This document shows, piece by piece, positions 32,406-44,805 of a stretch of 64,000 nucleotides of DNA. Below the pieces are notes generated by a model. It ran no database searches. It saw only the letters and a list, made by a program, of their open reading frames with translations, and was not told where the DNA came from. Source of the DNA: Heloderma charlesbogerti (lineage: Eukaryota > Chordata > Lepidosauria > Squamata > Helodermatidae); contig JANEZZ010001951.1 in the NCBI GenBank assembly GCA_026122225.1, forward strand, positions 620,001 to 684,000, in the 5' to 3' direction. Every line of letters starts with the position of its first letter. Positions within the stretch are counted from its first letter, which is position 1. A program made the translations under genes and the position numbers.

Positions 32406-33231
32406 GTGTTCACTAAGGCTTACTCTCCAGCTTAGTGTGCTTAGGAGTGCAGCCTAAGTGAGGGACTCCCAGGATTGCTTCTTCAGTTTAAAGGGGCATT
32501 TCATCATTCTGCTGAAGGATATTAAGACTGGGGTTTGCTTCATCATCTGCAAGCCTCTGGACCACTGAACCATTTTGGAAAATGTCATTTGGAAGCTGAT
32601 GCTCCAAATGCTTGATGCAGCTTGATGCCTTGATGCTGAATCCGACAGCATCAGGCCTCACTGGGTTGGATCGAGAACTAGTGCTGTGCTGAAAATTTCT
32701 CCCATGTATTTTTTGGCCATTCTCATTCAATTTGATTGAAAATAAATTGCTTTGGAAAAGAAATTCAAAGTAGAATAAATTTTGGATAAATTCTCATGGG
32801 TTGGGCTCAGAGTTCTTGTGCTTACCTTACTAACAAGGTGGCTGAGAAATGTGCACAAGTGTCCTGTCTTTCATTGTACAATCATCTCTCTGACAGCCTG
32901 TAGCCTCCTTGGCTTCCTGCACTTCCCACCCAGGGTATGAAGTAATTCCTTCCATAGGGCTTTTTCAGGTCAGGAATTGCAGGCAGCCTGGGAGGCTGCA
33001 GAGAAATGGAGAGATGTGTAATAGAAAGAAAACAGGATAAACAGTACCACTGGCCACCTCAGTGATTAGGTAAGGTCAAAAACACCATCAAAATAAATTA
33101 AAGAAAACCCTGAGAATGAGGCAGAAAAATGGAAGCCTGTTTCATGGGATAAGAAAACTTTCAGGAAATCGGAGGTAAGATTTTGGCACAGTACTAACTC
33201 AGCCTCTTCCCTGGATCTGAACAAAACACTG

Positions 33232-33263
33232 CCCCCACCCCCCACCCCACCCCACCCCACCCC
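33232..33263. repeat. (CCCCA)n array
   Basis: Repeated CCCCA units. A second array of the same unit lies about 300 bases away at 33541-33568. Confidence 0.9.
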
Positions 33264-33540
33264 GCTACAGGGCTTGCAGGGACAAAGTGGTATTATCAGC
33301 AACTGCATTAGAGACAGGATGTATCCACAATCAACCCTCAGAAATTAAACATTTGGAAGACCCTGGGGAAGGTGGTGAACCCTGAAGAATGACAACTGGA
33401 GCTGAGACAAAATTTCTCAGACATTTTTCTCAGAAAAGTCCTGAGATTTTTCTTTTCTTACCCCTCTACAAATAAAAGGCAGATTTAAAGAATTTTCTCC
33501 AAATTTTATTCACCGTTATTTTTTGTGGTTGCTGCATTCC

Positions 33541-33568
33541 CTCCCCCCACCCCACCCCACCCCACCCC
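33541..33568. repeat. (CCCCA)n array, second
   Basis: Same pentamer and same strand as the array at 33232. Confidence 0.9.
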
Positions 33569-36171
33569 CTATGCCCTGGAATGATGCTAGGTATGGGGTA
33601 TTGTGGAGGATGCAAAATGGGGGCCAGGCTGCCAACACAGTTGATGCTGTTCCCACTTGCAGTGGCACTACAAACACACACACACACACACACACACCCT
33701 TTAAAGAAAAAAAAAATGAAAGAGGGTAGAGAATTTTGAGGGGCCATTTGTGCACAGCTCTATCCAGAACCAACATTCTGCAGAGAAGGGAAAGGGCAGG
33801 GAATTCCCATTCCACAAGTGGTATCCTTCCACTGGCAGAACAACAATTCAGGATCCAGCCCACTGAGTCCAAGGCAATTCCCATTCTCAGCACCACAAAA
33901 CCCTGTTGTTGAGAATAGCTTTCTGGCCCTAATCATCCCAGTTTCAGTCTTAAGAGATTGCAACAAATTGCAGAAGCCAGAGATAGTTGTGTTGCGTCCA
34001 TCATTACATAAAAACCAATTATGATCTCTTACCAGACACAAAGACCCTGCTGTAGTACCAAGAAATAATGCTTAGACTCAACAGAGCTCAACCGTCCATG
34101 CTGGACTATGTTTATTGGAAGCAAAAGAGGCTCCCCACCCCCCACCCCAATGCCATTGCTATCCACCATGACACCGTCAGTGCTCTTCTGGTTTAAAAGC
34201 AGTTCTTCATCCTAGAAATAGTCATGTACTTTCTAGTGGCACTGAAGCATCCATCTCAGAATCTGAGCACAGAACCAACCTCACTGAACCTGATCAGACT
34301 TTTACCTTAAAATGAAGCAACTTAAGAGTCAGGCTCCAAAATGTACTGGTAGAACTGCGGTCTCTCATCAGAACCATTTATTAGCTAATGCCTAGGCAGA
34401 CAATATGATCCTGTACAAGTGGGACCTGCAGCAAAATGTTGCAGTGTGGAGGATTCCTGTGTACTCCTGTTCACGGTTCCAGCCAGCCATGGCCTCTTCC
34501 AGAGTATTCCATTACATTTCCCCTCCTCAGCCCTCATTCAGTCATTGTTATGTGCCTACTTAGCATGCTCAGACCTCATTGCCCCCCCCCTGCGAGTTTT
34601 TATACTTCTGCAAAGCTCAGGTTTTCCCTAAGACTGCCATTACCTCTCTTATGTGTGGCTTGTACTGTATTGCCTATAACAGGATCCACACTTGGAGCAT
34701 GAGTTCGGGAGTAGTACATATGATATATAAGAAAGCATACACCTTTACCATATGGGCATCTCCTCCAAGATGCGCTGCTCAACACAAATCTCCCTCCATA
34801 TTTGCAGAGAATCTCTCTCTCCCTCTCCCTCTTCCTAGACTGAAAGCACTACAGCTTAATTTCAGTAATTCCTTCCTTCTTTTTCCCTACCCCGCTGTTC
34901 ATACTAGAATCTGGAGCAGCTAACCCCTATGCTCCTTTATTTGGGATTGTAACACCCTTTATCCCAGGGACATCAACAGCTGCATTTTGAAAGGTCAGCC
35001 AGTGCACATAGATGCTCAAACATTCTGTTATTAACATTTTGTGCGTACACCCGCCACCCCCCTCCCCAGGTTAATCTGTACTATTTGATGAGTCTCCAGA
35101 GAAGACGTGAAATTCCTTCTGTGGAGCTGTCTTTGCCAATCATGAAAACATTTCAGCTGCAAAGAACCCCTGACTGAAAGGTGATTGAATATGTACCAGG
35201 GAAGAGTGTTAAGCTGGGGTGGTGGTGGTGGTGGTGGAGGGCGGCAGGGAGGGAAAGTACCTAATCCTTTGAGCAGCTGTCACCATAGGTACGGCAGAGA
35301 AAGAATCCTTTGACTATTGAGGATGCAAACACATCTGTCATCCTGTAACTCCAAATACTTCACTCCCAATCCCTTTGTATTTATGCTATACACATCCTGC
35401 CTGACAGCAACACTGATGGCACTTCATTTGGGAGGCTGCCCCTGTTTACATAGGAACTGGGCAGGCTGAAGATGATTAACCCCTTAAAGCAACAACAAAA
35501 AAAGGGGGGGGGACCTTTAAAAAAAACAACAACTCCTCTACATACCTACCTAGCAAATTTCCACCTGCTAGTTTAATCAGCACTAACATACTCTGGTTAT
35601 TGTTATCTCTCCAATTATGGAACCGTTTTGTGCACAGTCCTGCCTCCCTGCAGCTACATTTTGAAGATTTGTTGGCTCAGGTGTTACAGGGATTCATAGG
35701 GTGCTTCTAGACGAGGCTTGTATCCTGCTATCACCCTGCTGCATTCACTAAATTTTATGGGGTCAGATGACAACATCTTCTACTCTTAGCCCTCCCATGC
35801 TTTCCCACCATTTCTTCCATCTTTTTTGCTTACTGCAGAAAATAGGTTAAGGAGAAAAAGATGGAATGGCTGCACAATGCCTTCTAGGTGGTAGTTCTAG
35901 GAACCCTCTATCCAGAAGCACCCATAGTTTCATAAAGTCCGAAGCTGCTTGGGCTCCACATATCTTTGCACCTGCTACCACACCTGTGCCCCATTATGGT
36001 TGCTACAGTCATCTGGCAGTGGTGGTGTCTTCTGTGAACCAAGCCCAAATGATGAAGGCATGAAGAGAATTCAGAGGTGGCTGTCCTCTCCCATTTTGGA
36101 ATTAGTTTCCGTTAGAGATCGGGCAAAGTTCAGTCTTTAGTTGCATATCTCCTAGAGCTACTTTTCCCAAT

Positions 36172-36297
36172 ATGGGTCCCTCCAGTTGTTTTGGACTACA
36201 ACTTGCATCATCCCTGACATTGGCCATGCTGACTGGGGCTGATGGAAGTTGTTGTCCAAAACTTCTGGAGGGACCCTGGTTGGGAAAGGGAGTTTAG
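36172..36297. repeat. Palindromic repeat family 2
   Basis: GGTCCCTCCAGTTGTTTTGG ACTACAACTTGCATCATCCC with return GGCTGATGGAAGTTGTTGTC CAAAACTTCTGGAGGGACCC. It is one of the best-preserved foldback copies, with arms over 40 bp. Confidence 0.8.
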
Positions 36298-39200
36298 AGG
36301 CAAAATAAGAGCCAATGTTCACATGTTTAGGAGGGCAAGTGGTACAGTCCTCCACATGGCTCTACCACCTCAGAAAACACATGAAGGGGTCATTTGTTTA
36401 AAAATGCTGCCATACAATTTGAATGCATATTGGCTTTTAGCCTAGTACTCTTGCACACATGTAAGAGTTCTGTATGCAAAGACACTTTGATGTGGAAGTG
36501 TTTTCAAACAACCAACTCCTTACACGGTACTCATGACCTGATTTGAGCAGGGTTTTTCTTTGTGTTTTTAGGTTGATTCTTTTCTTGGTAACCTGTAAGG
36601 TGTCTTTCTGTTTTATTTTAAATAATTATATATCTAATTGTGAGTCACAGTTTAAAAATCCAAATAAATACATGTAAATCTATCCACTGACCAGCACTAA
36701 GGTTAAACAAAAATTCTGCTGGTTTTTAACCTACCCAGGTAGCCATCCTCTGTCTTGTTAACATTTTAAAGATAAGGAGCCCACTTTAAAAAGATCCATC
36801 AGTCATACAGACTCAAGCTATGCAAGGACTTAACTAAACACACATAACATGAAATTGTCCTTTTGTAGTATAAAAGGAATTCCAGCTAGAAATTCCATTT
36901 AGTTAGACCACTGCAATAAAAACATTTATTGGAAAGGTAAGACAAGAGACCTCTTTAATTCCTGTGTACTCAGCAGGGAGGACTTAGACCGTGGTCTGAG
37001 CAATTAACTTTTTCCTCTTCATGGTGAGGGAAGTTGCTTCCCCTCTTGCCCCCACCCCAACCTGGATTCCAAGTTTGTAGCCATATGTTCAGTCTTCACT
37101 ATCAGTGTCCTCAGTCACAACAGGAGATGACCTTCTCATTAAGTACAAGTAAAACTTACTTTGTGCATTCTTTATTTTGATAGTGAGAAAAAGAAAGAAG
37201 TTAATCACTGGAAACTTAGGCTAAGCATATCATGCTGAGCTTTGCATCATGGAAAGGATGGTTCTCTGTTGCTCCTCAGAAGTAATGCTGCAAGGAAGGC
37301 TGTATAGCATCCCTCGCTGTAAGCCATCTTGGAATATTCTACAAAGGCAATGTGTTTTGCTCAGTACAGAGGTCAAATCTAGAACTTACCCTGTTTTTAT
37401 GATGTGCAGGTTCTGGATGCTTCCAGACAGAGGACTCCTAGCACTTCCAATCCAAAAGCGTTGTGCAGCAATTCCATCTTTGCCACCTTAATGGGTTTGG
37501 GGGGGGTGAGTGGACCCCCACCAGTCCCAGCACACATGCAGCCCCTACTGCTGGTGGCCGTGTTGTAGTGCTTCTTTGGGCAAGCCCTGAAATGAGCAGA
37601 AATGCCTGCACAAGGGCACAATTCGATCCTGCCCATAGAGAAATCCCCCCTGCCTCAAAATCATGTTTGAGGCAGGGTGATTGCGCAATAAAAGACTCCT
37701 CTCCAAGTGTCCACTTCTTTCTAGTTAGACTTCTTTTAAAAAATGTGCTTGGGTATTTGTGAATCCGGGCATTGTATATATGCAGCCTTGTTTGCCTTTA
37801 AAAAAAAAAAAATGTTGGCCAAGCTAATGCTATTCAGGCTGGCTGAACTTCTGGTCTTCACATGTTCAGCACAAAAGCCTGAAGTGGGATTCTAAGCATG
37901 TACAAGTGAACATACCAAGAATCACCCCTATCCCCAGGCTATTTGGGAACCCTAGGTCAGAAGTTTCCACCTGTGGATATGGGGACATGAGCGGGGTGCT
38001 AATCTGTGCTCCCCTGCTCCCCCTACCCACATTAATTTTGAATGCCAGAATGGGATTACTGTAAATACTTATACGTGTACATACAAACACACACACACAC
38101 ACACACACAATTTTATCAGAAACCCATAAATAAGCCATAGGGCAAACACTCACACCAAGAAGCCACATGTAGATGCTTTTATTTCTGCAGATGATGGACA
38201 TAAGCAGTAGACAGTCTGAATCCCTTTTCTCACTTTCCATCTGTCATTCCAATCATCTCACCCACTGATATATTGACAATGGCATACAACTGGGCCAGCC
38301 TGATGGCTTGTATAACCCTCCTGACTCCAATGGATTTGTGCCCAGGGTGACTGTGCCCTGCTGTGTCCTTGATTATGAATGCTGAGGCAACTAGTAGCTG
38401 ACCAACGGAGAAGAAAGATATGTGGAAGTTTAAAACAGGTCTATATTAAGCTATGTCTTGAGAGGTTATGGAGTTCTGCTGGTGAATTTATTAATAAGTA
38501 CCTACATTAAGCTCGTCCAACATTAGGTTCATAAATAAAATAGCAACCCTTTCAAGTACAAAAGGTTGTTCCTTTAAAAACAATGAAATACACTGTATTC
38601 AGATTGTGTTCAGTGTCTGATTGTATTGTAAACTCTTTGAATGGAAAATAAATCAGAACATTTCTTCTAAAGCTGCAGGTCATTTAATTATAAGACAGAA
38701 GTATTTTGATGTGCACATCTAATGAAAAATAATTCCACTTCCCTCTGCCTGCCCTCCCCTTTTTTTGTTCAGATGAATGCAGGAAACAAACTTTATGGGA
38801 AAGTGTACAATTTCAGCATTAACGGCTCATTTACAAATGGATCATTTATCTCAAGAGTTACCATTCTTACCTTCCAAGATGAATTGCCAGAGAGATGTAT
38901 CCAGCAACAGCTTCTTGGATCCTACTGTATCTCCTTTCAATGAAACCTTTTTTTCTGCACCCATTTGAACTACTTTTTACATTTTAGTATCTTTGGTACT
39001 GCACGCAAATATCTGATTATTATTTTAGACATGTCCATGAACACATGCATAGTGGAACTGTTAAGAATACTTCATCTTCATAACTGCTATAAATGAGCAT
39101 CCCTCTTGTTAAGAATGAGCATCCCTCTGGTTAATAAACAGACAGGTCTGCCTGCCCCCCCACATCAGGTCTTGGGGTGACAGAACCCCATCCTCCCACC

Positions 39201-39355
39201 TGCCAACTCTCTGCTATGAATGCTCCCTCTACGTTTGCATTCATATTGGCACAAATGTGGATTTGGGAAACCCACCTTTGCCAAAGTAATATGTTATCCT
39301 GCCCTGAGGATAGGTAATTCTGCTAAGCCACATCAGGACAAAATATCCTAAATCT
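36298..39355. other. Unannotated intergenic DNA
   Basis: A (CA)n microsatellite lies at 38086-38109. The frame at 38722-38943 follows a polypyrimidine tract and CAG, but its product matches no family I know, so it is not called as an exon. Nothing else was recognised. Confidence 0.5.
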
Positions 39356-39432
39356 ATAGTATGGCAACCCCTTCATGGATCACTGCCTTGTTGTGGCAAA
39401 GGGGCTTGCATAACTCAGTGAAGCCATAAGCT

Positions 39433-39735
39433 ATGCCGTGCAGGGCCACCCAAGACGGACAGGTCATGGCGGAGAGTTCTGACAAAATGCGGTCCACTGG
39501 AGAAGGAAATGGCAACCCACTCCAGTATTCTTGCCAAGAAAACCCCATGGAACATATCACAAGGCTAAAAGAGATGATGCCAGAAGATGAGCCCCTCAGG
39601 TCGGAAGGTGGCCAATATACTACTGGGGAAGAGCAGAGGGTATTTCCAAGTAGCACCAGAAAGAGTGAAGCGGCTGGGCCAAAGCCGAAAGGGCACTCAG
39701 CTGTGGATGTGTCTGCTGGTGAAAAGAAAATCTGA
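39433..39735 (+). CDS. BovB ORF1-like frame (100 aa)
   Basis: This short basic/acidic frame lies upstream of ORF2. It begins MPCRATQDGQVMAESSDKM and includes EGNGNPLQYSCQENPMEH and RKSEAAGPKPKGHSAV. It is largely matched by the frame at 59900-60226. Relative to that copy, an extra base near 39733 causes an early stop. The role is unknown: RTE elements often lack a clear ORF1, so this may be a leader region rather than a functional protein. Confidence 0.5.
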   Translation: MPCRATQDGQVMAESSDKMRSTGEGNGNPLQYSCQENPMEHITRLKEMMPEDEPLRSEGGQYTTGEEQRVFPSSTRKSEAAGPKPKGHSAVDVSAGEKKI

Positions 39736-39780
39736 TGTTGTAAAGAACAATATTGTTTAGGAACCTGGAATGTAGGATCA

Positions 39781-42578
39781 ATGAATCAAGGTAAGCTGGA
39801 GGTGGTCAAACATCAGATGGCAAGACTGAACATCGACATCTTGGGAATCAGAAAACTAAAATGGACAGGCATGGGCGAATTTAATTCAGGGGACCATCAT
39901 ATCTACTACTGTGGGCAAGAATCCCTTAGAAGAAATGGAGTAGCACTCATAGTCAACAAAAGGGTGGGAAAAGCAGTACTGGGGTACAATCTCAAAAATG
40001 ATAGAATGATCTCAGTACGAATCCAAGGCAAACCATTCAACATCACAGTAATTCAAGTCTATGCCCCAACCACTGAGGCCGAAGAAGCTGAGGTTGATCG
40101 GTTCTATGAAGACCTACAACACCTTCTAGAACTAACACCAAAAAAAAGATGTCCACTTCATCATAGGGGATTGGAATGCTAAAGTAGGAAGTCAAGAAAT
40201 CACCGGGATAACAGGCAGGCATGGCCTTGGTGTACAAAATGAAGCAGGACAAAAGCTAATAAGAGTTTTGCCAAGAGAACATGCTGATCATAGCAAACAC
40301 TCTTTTCCTACAGCACAAGAGGCGACTCTACACATGGACATCACCAGATGGTCAATATCGAAATCAGATTGATTATGTCCTTTGCAGCCAAAGATGGAGA
40401 AGCTCTATACAGTCAGTCAAAACAAGACCTGGAGCTGACTGTGGCTCAGATCATGAGCTGCTTCTTGCAAAATTTCGGCTTAAATTGAAGAACGTAGGGA
40501 AAACCACTAAACCATTCAGGTATGACCTAAATCATATCCCTTCTGAATATACAGTGGAGGTGAGGAATAGATTTCAGGGATTAGACCTGATAGACAGAGT
40601 GCCTGAGGAACTATGGACGGAGGTCCATAACATTGTTCAGGAGGCAGCAACGAAATCCATCCCAAAGAAGAAGAAATGCAAGAAAGCCAAGTGGCTGTCT
40701 GAGGGGGCTTTACAAGTAGCTGAGGAAAGAAGGGAAGCGAAAAGCAAGGGAGAAAGGGGAAGATATATCCAACTGAATACAGAGTTCCAGAGAATAGCAA
40801 GGAGAGACAAGAAGGCCTTCTTAAATGAACAATGCAAAGAAATTGAGGAAAACAACAGAATGGGAAAGACTAGAGATCTCTTCAAGAAAATCGGAGATCT
40901 CAAGGGAACGTTTTGTGAAAAGATGGGCATGATAAAGGACAAAGAAGGCAGGGACCTAACAGGAGCAGATGAGATTAAGAAGAGGTGGAAAGAATACACA
41001 GAAGAACTATACAGGAAAGATCTGAATGTCCCTGATAGCCATGATAGTGCGGTCACTGAACTTGAGCCAGATATCCTAGAGAGTGAAGTCAAGTGGGCCT
41101 TAGGAAGCATTAGTAACAACAAAGCTAGCGGAGATGACAGTATTCCAGCTGAGCTATTTAAAATCCTAAAAGATGATGCTGTTAAAGTGCTGCACTCAAT
41201 ATGCCAACAAATTTGGAACACTCAACAGTGGCCACAAGACTGGAAAAGGTCAGTTTACATTCCAATTCCAAAGAAGGGCAAAGCTAAAGAGTGTTCAAAC
41301 TACCGCACAATTGCGCTCATTTCACATGCCAGCAAGGTGACGCTCAAAATCCTACAAGCTAGGCTTCAGCAGTATGCGAACCGAGAACTACCGGAAGTAC
41401 AAGCTGGGTTTAGAAGAGGCAGAGGAACTAGAGATCAAATCGCCAACGTTCGCTGGATCATGGAGAAAGCAAGAGAATTCCAGAAAAACGTCTATTTCTG
41501 CTTCATTGACTACGCTAAAGCCTTTGATTGTGTGGATCACAACAAACTCTGGCAAATTCTGAAAGTGATGGGAATACCAGACCACCTTACCTGTCTCCTG
41601 AGAAACCTGTACGAGGGTCAAGAAGCAACAGCAAGAACCAGACATGGAACAACCAATTGGTTCAAAATTGAGAAAGGACTACAATAAGGCTGCATATTGT
41701 CGCCCTGCTTATTTAACTTATATGCAGAGTACATCATGAGAAACGCCGGGTTGGATGAATCACAGGTTGGAATTAAGATTGCCGGGAGAATTATCAACAG
41801 CCTCCGATATGCAGATGATACCACCCTAATGGCAGAAAGCGAAGAGGATCTAAAGAGCCTTTTGTTGAGAGTGAAAGAGGAGAGTGCAAAAGCTGGTTTG
41901 AAATTCAACATTCAAAAAACGAAGATCATGGCATCTGGCCCCATCGCTTCCTGGCGTATAGAAGGGGAAGAAATGGAAGCAGTGACAGATTTTACTTTCT
42001 TGGGCTCCAAGATCACTGCAGACGGTGACTGTAGCCATGAAATTAAAAGACGCTTGCTCCTTGGGAGGAAAGCTATGGCAAACCTAGACAGCATAGTAAG
42101 AAGCAGAGACATCACCTTGCCAACAAAAGTCCGTCTAATCAAAGCTATGGTTTTCCCAGTAGTAATGTATGGCTGTGAGAGCTGGACTATAAGGAAGGCT
42201 GAGCGCCGAAGAATTGATGCTTTCGAACTGTGGTGCTGGAGAAGACTCTTACGAGTCCCCTGGACTGCAAGGAGGTCACATCAGTCCATCCTAAAGGAAA
42301 TCAAGCCTGAGTGCTCATTGGAAGGACAGATACTGAAGCTGAAGCTCCAATATTTTGGCCACCTAATGCGAAGAGAAAACTCCCTGGGAAAGACCCTGAT
42401 GCTGGGAAAGACTGAAGGCAAAAGGAGAAGGGGACGGCAGAGGATGAGATGGCTAGATAGCATCACGGATGCAATGAATATGAACTTGAGCACGCTCCGG
42501 GAGAGAGCGCAGGACAGGAAGGCCTGGCGTGCTGTGGTCCATGGGGTCACGAAGAGTCGGACACGACTGAACGACTGA
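39781..42578 (+). pseudogene. BovB ORF2 (endonuclease-reverse transcriptase), inactivated
   Basis: The AP-type endonuclease comes first, with its TWN motif read through just upstream (TWNVGSMNQ), then VIQVYAPT, GDWNAKVG, NQIDYVLCS and GSDHELL. The RT domain follows: FIDYAKAFDCVDH and an intact LRYADDTTLM. Lesions are: the catalytic Glu region reads IRKLKW instead of ISELKW (39850-39855); +1 frameshifts in an A-run at 40140-40147 and at about 40260; and an in-frame TAA at 41685-41687 that destroys the RQGC motif. C-terminal sequence continues to 42578. It cannot make a functional enzyme. Confidence 0.93.
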
Positions 42579-42644
42579 ACAACAACAACATAGTATGGCA
42601 ATAGCTTTATTAGAAGCAACCAAAAGGCTGCAGTCATGAGCACA

Positions 42645-42862
42645 GGGCTATCAATGCTCCTAGTCATGACGGCTATATATGACCTCCAGTATCAGAGACA
42701 CTATGCCTGTGTATACCAGTTGCTGAGAAACATGAGGGGGAGGGTGCTGTTGCCCTTGTGTCCTGCTTATGGGCTTCCCATAGGCATCTGGTTGGCCACA
42801 GAGGGAACAGAATGCTGGACCAAATGGGCCTTTGGTCTGATCCAGCATGGCTCTTCTTACAT
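42645..42862 (+). mobile_element. CR1-like LINE 3' UTR tail
   Basis: ATCAATGCTCCTAGTCATGA CGGCTATAT, then GAGGGTGCTGTTGCCCTTGT GTCCTGCTTATGGGC and CCTTTGGTCTGATCCAGCAT GGCTCTTCTTAC. It is the same family as 31790-31975. Confidence 0.7.
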
Positions 42863-44213
42863 GTGCAATCTTTAAGTTCTCCCGAAATCTTCATTAAGCT
42901 TGATGTTGAGAAAATTACCAGTTTGGAATATTTCTCTCCCCTCCCCGCACCCCTGCCCCCATGGACCACTGTGGCTACCTACAATTTTTCTGCATCAAAA
43001 TTGACCGAATAAGTCAATTGCACCTGATACAGAGATGATGCATCAGAATTACCCACCCACAATGGAGACTTATGGGAAAGAAGCAAGACCAGAATTATGA
43101 ATCATGCTCACATCTACTACCCAAGATCCATTCAACTGGAGGTGCCAAGCACTGATCCTGCAACCTTCTGTAACCAAAGCTTCTGCTCTACCTCTGACTA
43201 CAACCCTGGTCTTCTTTTATTTTTTGCTGCCTCTTAAGTTGGCATCATGAATATATTTAATTGCTGATGTTCACATGAGAAGCTTCACTTTCTACACCGC
43301 AGACAGCAATATGCACCTCTTGTTTCAAAATCAAGAGTGCATTCTATTATCTACTTCTATAATTATGGCCAGAAATATATTACTAAAGCTGTCAAATGTC
43401 ACAGTGCAATCCACTTGTCAGGTTCCTCCTGAATACCCTTTTTACTGCTCCTTTCCTTTTTGATGGTTAGGAGCAATTTGCTCTCACAGCAAAGTGTAAG
43501 CTCTTTGTCTTCAACAAAGGAAACACTTAACTACCTGAAACATTTCAGTGATGGATGACCCTTGGTGGTGTCTGGAAGCCACAATAGATGTTGCCTCCTG
43601 CAATGGAATTGCAAGATAAAAGTTATGCCTTCAATAGGCATTTGAAGGACACACTTGTTACTGAAATGGCTAGAGAAGTGGCATATTTCTCACCTCTAAC
43701 ATGTAGCTGGCTGGGTGCTAGACATAGAAGTGAATTACTGAGTACACACTGCGTTTTCTAAACATCCTCACAGGATATTCAAATGGATGAACTCTGGGCC
43801 CAGTGGGAAGTCCATGGAAGCTGATGATCAAACTGCCTTTCCATTCTGCCTGATGAAAGGCTGTTCTTGTAGTGCCTTTATGTCAGCAGAAACAATCCAA
43901 TGAGTACAAGGCAGACCAGAAATTTGAATTCAGGTCAGAGGCAGAGCTTCCCAAGAGTAGTTACTTGGATCTATGTTCTACTGAAGTCTATGGGACTCAC
44001 CTCCAAAGGATTTGGCATGCCAGTCAATCCACTCACAGGTTGTACACTACCATTACAGAGGTAAGCCTCTGTAAAGAGATATGGGCAGTTGCAGGGCAGT
44101 CCTTTCTTGGGTTGCTTTTGGCCTAGTATATATTGCAGGGGCTGGAGGTAAGCCAGTGTGCTGGCAAGGTTGAGATGAATGGGCAGGGACTCGGGAGACC
44201 TGAATTCAAATCT
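42863..44213. other. Unannotated DNA
   Basis: No gene or repeat could be supported. A weak SINE-like fragment lies at 44155-44213. Confidence 0.5.
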
Positions 44214-44805
44214 TTAGGTTGTATCCAGTGTTAGTCATCTCTTAGACTTGTTGTTGTTCAGTCGTTCAGTCGTGTCCGACTCTTCGTGACCCCATGGACC
44301 ATAGCACACCAGGCCTTCCTGTCCTGCGCTCTCTCCCGGAGCGTGCTCAAGTTCATATTCATTGCATCGGTGATGCTATCTAGCCACCTCATCCTCTGCC
44401 ATCCCCTTCTCCTTTTGCCTTCAGTCTTTCCCAGCATCAGGGTCTTTTCCAGAGAGTTTTCTCTTCGCATTAGGTGGCCAAAATATTTGAGCTTCAGCTT
44501 CAGTATCTGCCCTTCCAATGAGCACTCAGGGTTGATTCACTGCTTTGTTGTGGCAAAGGGGCTTGTGTAACTCAGTGAAGCCATAAGCTATGCCGTGCAG
44601 GGCCACCCAAGACGGACAGATCATGGCAGAGAGTTCTGACAAAATGTGGTCCACTGGAGAAGGAAATGGCAACCCACTCCAGTATTCTTGCCAAGAAAAC
44701 CCCATGGAACATATCTCTTAGACTAGACCCATTTAAATGAATGGGTCTAACTTGTTCCCTTAATTTCAATGGGTCTACTCTAAGTAGGATAAAACCCTCT
44801 GACAT
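44214..44805. repeat. Palindromic repeat family 3, split by a BovB insertion
   Basis: GGTTGTATCCAGTGTTAGTC lies before the insertion. AGACCCATTTAAATGAATGG GTCTAAC and CAATGGGTCTACTCTAAGTA GGATAAAACCC lie after it. Removing 44249-44724 restores the family order. Confidence 0.7.
44249..44712 (-). mobile_element. BovB insertion with inverted 5' segment and 12-bp target duplication
   Basis: 44249-44536 is the BovB 3' end on the minus strand: TGTTGTTGTTCAGTCGTTCA at the left, coding for the last ~86 residues. 44537-44712 is the BovB 5' leader on the plus strand (CACTGCTTTGTTGTGGCAAA ... AAAACCCCATGGAACAT). Identical atctcttagact copies lie at 44237-44248 and 44713-44724. The ~2.7 kb normally between the two segments is missing. 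The layout fits twin priming (5' inversion) during target-primed reverse transcription. Confidence 0.88.

Larger units (their letters stand above)
32406..36171. other. Intergenic DNA with simple repeats, no gene seen
   Basis: It holds two (CCCCA)n arrays (33232-33263 and 33541-33568), a (CA)n at 33673-33697 and a (GGT)n at 35217-35238. Open frames overlapping these arrays are low-complexity artefacts. No exon with a family match was recognised. Confidence 0.55.
39368..42589 (+). mobile_element. Near full-length BovB LINE with 12-bp target duplication
   Basis: A 3.22-kb RTE element, starting CCCCTTCATGGATCACTGCC and ending GACTGAACGACTGAACAACA. Identical atagtatggcaa flanks lie at 39356-39367 and 42590-42601. 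It encodes an ORF1-like frame and an ORF2 with endonuclease and RT, but ORF2 is broken. It belongs to the QKTKIMASGPIASWRIEG subfamily, distinct from the copies at 1-972 and 59833-63047. Confidence 0.95.

Noticed and set aside
33516..33896. 126-codon minus-strand frame
   Set aside because: It runs through (CA)n and (CCCCA)n simple repeats and encodes low-complexity Val-Cys and Gly-Trp tracts, so it is an artefact.
38722..38943. Possible exon after a polypyrimidine tract and CAG, open for 73 codons
   Set aside because: The product has no recognisable domain or homologous motif, and no adjoining exon was found. Open length is near chance expectation.
40637..41221. Long antisense open frame (194 codons) across BovB ORF2, with a similar one at 61108-61677
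   Set aside because: It is the shadow of the ORF2 coding strand. It recurs only because the two BovB copies are similar.
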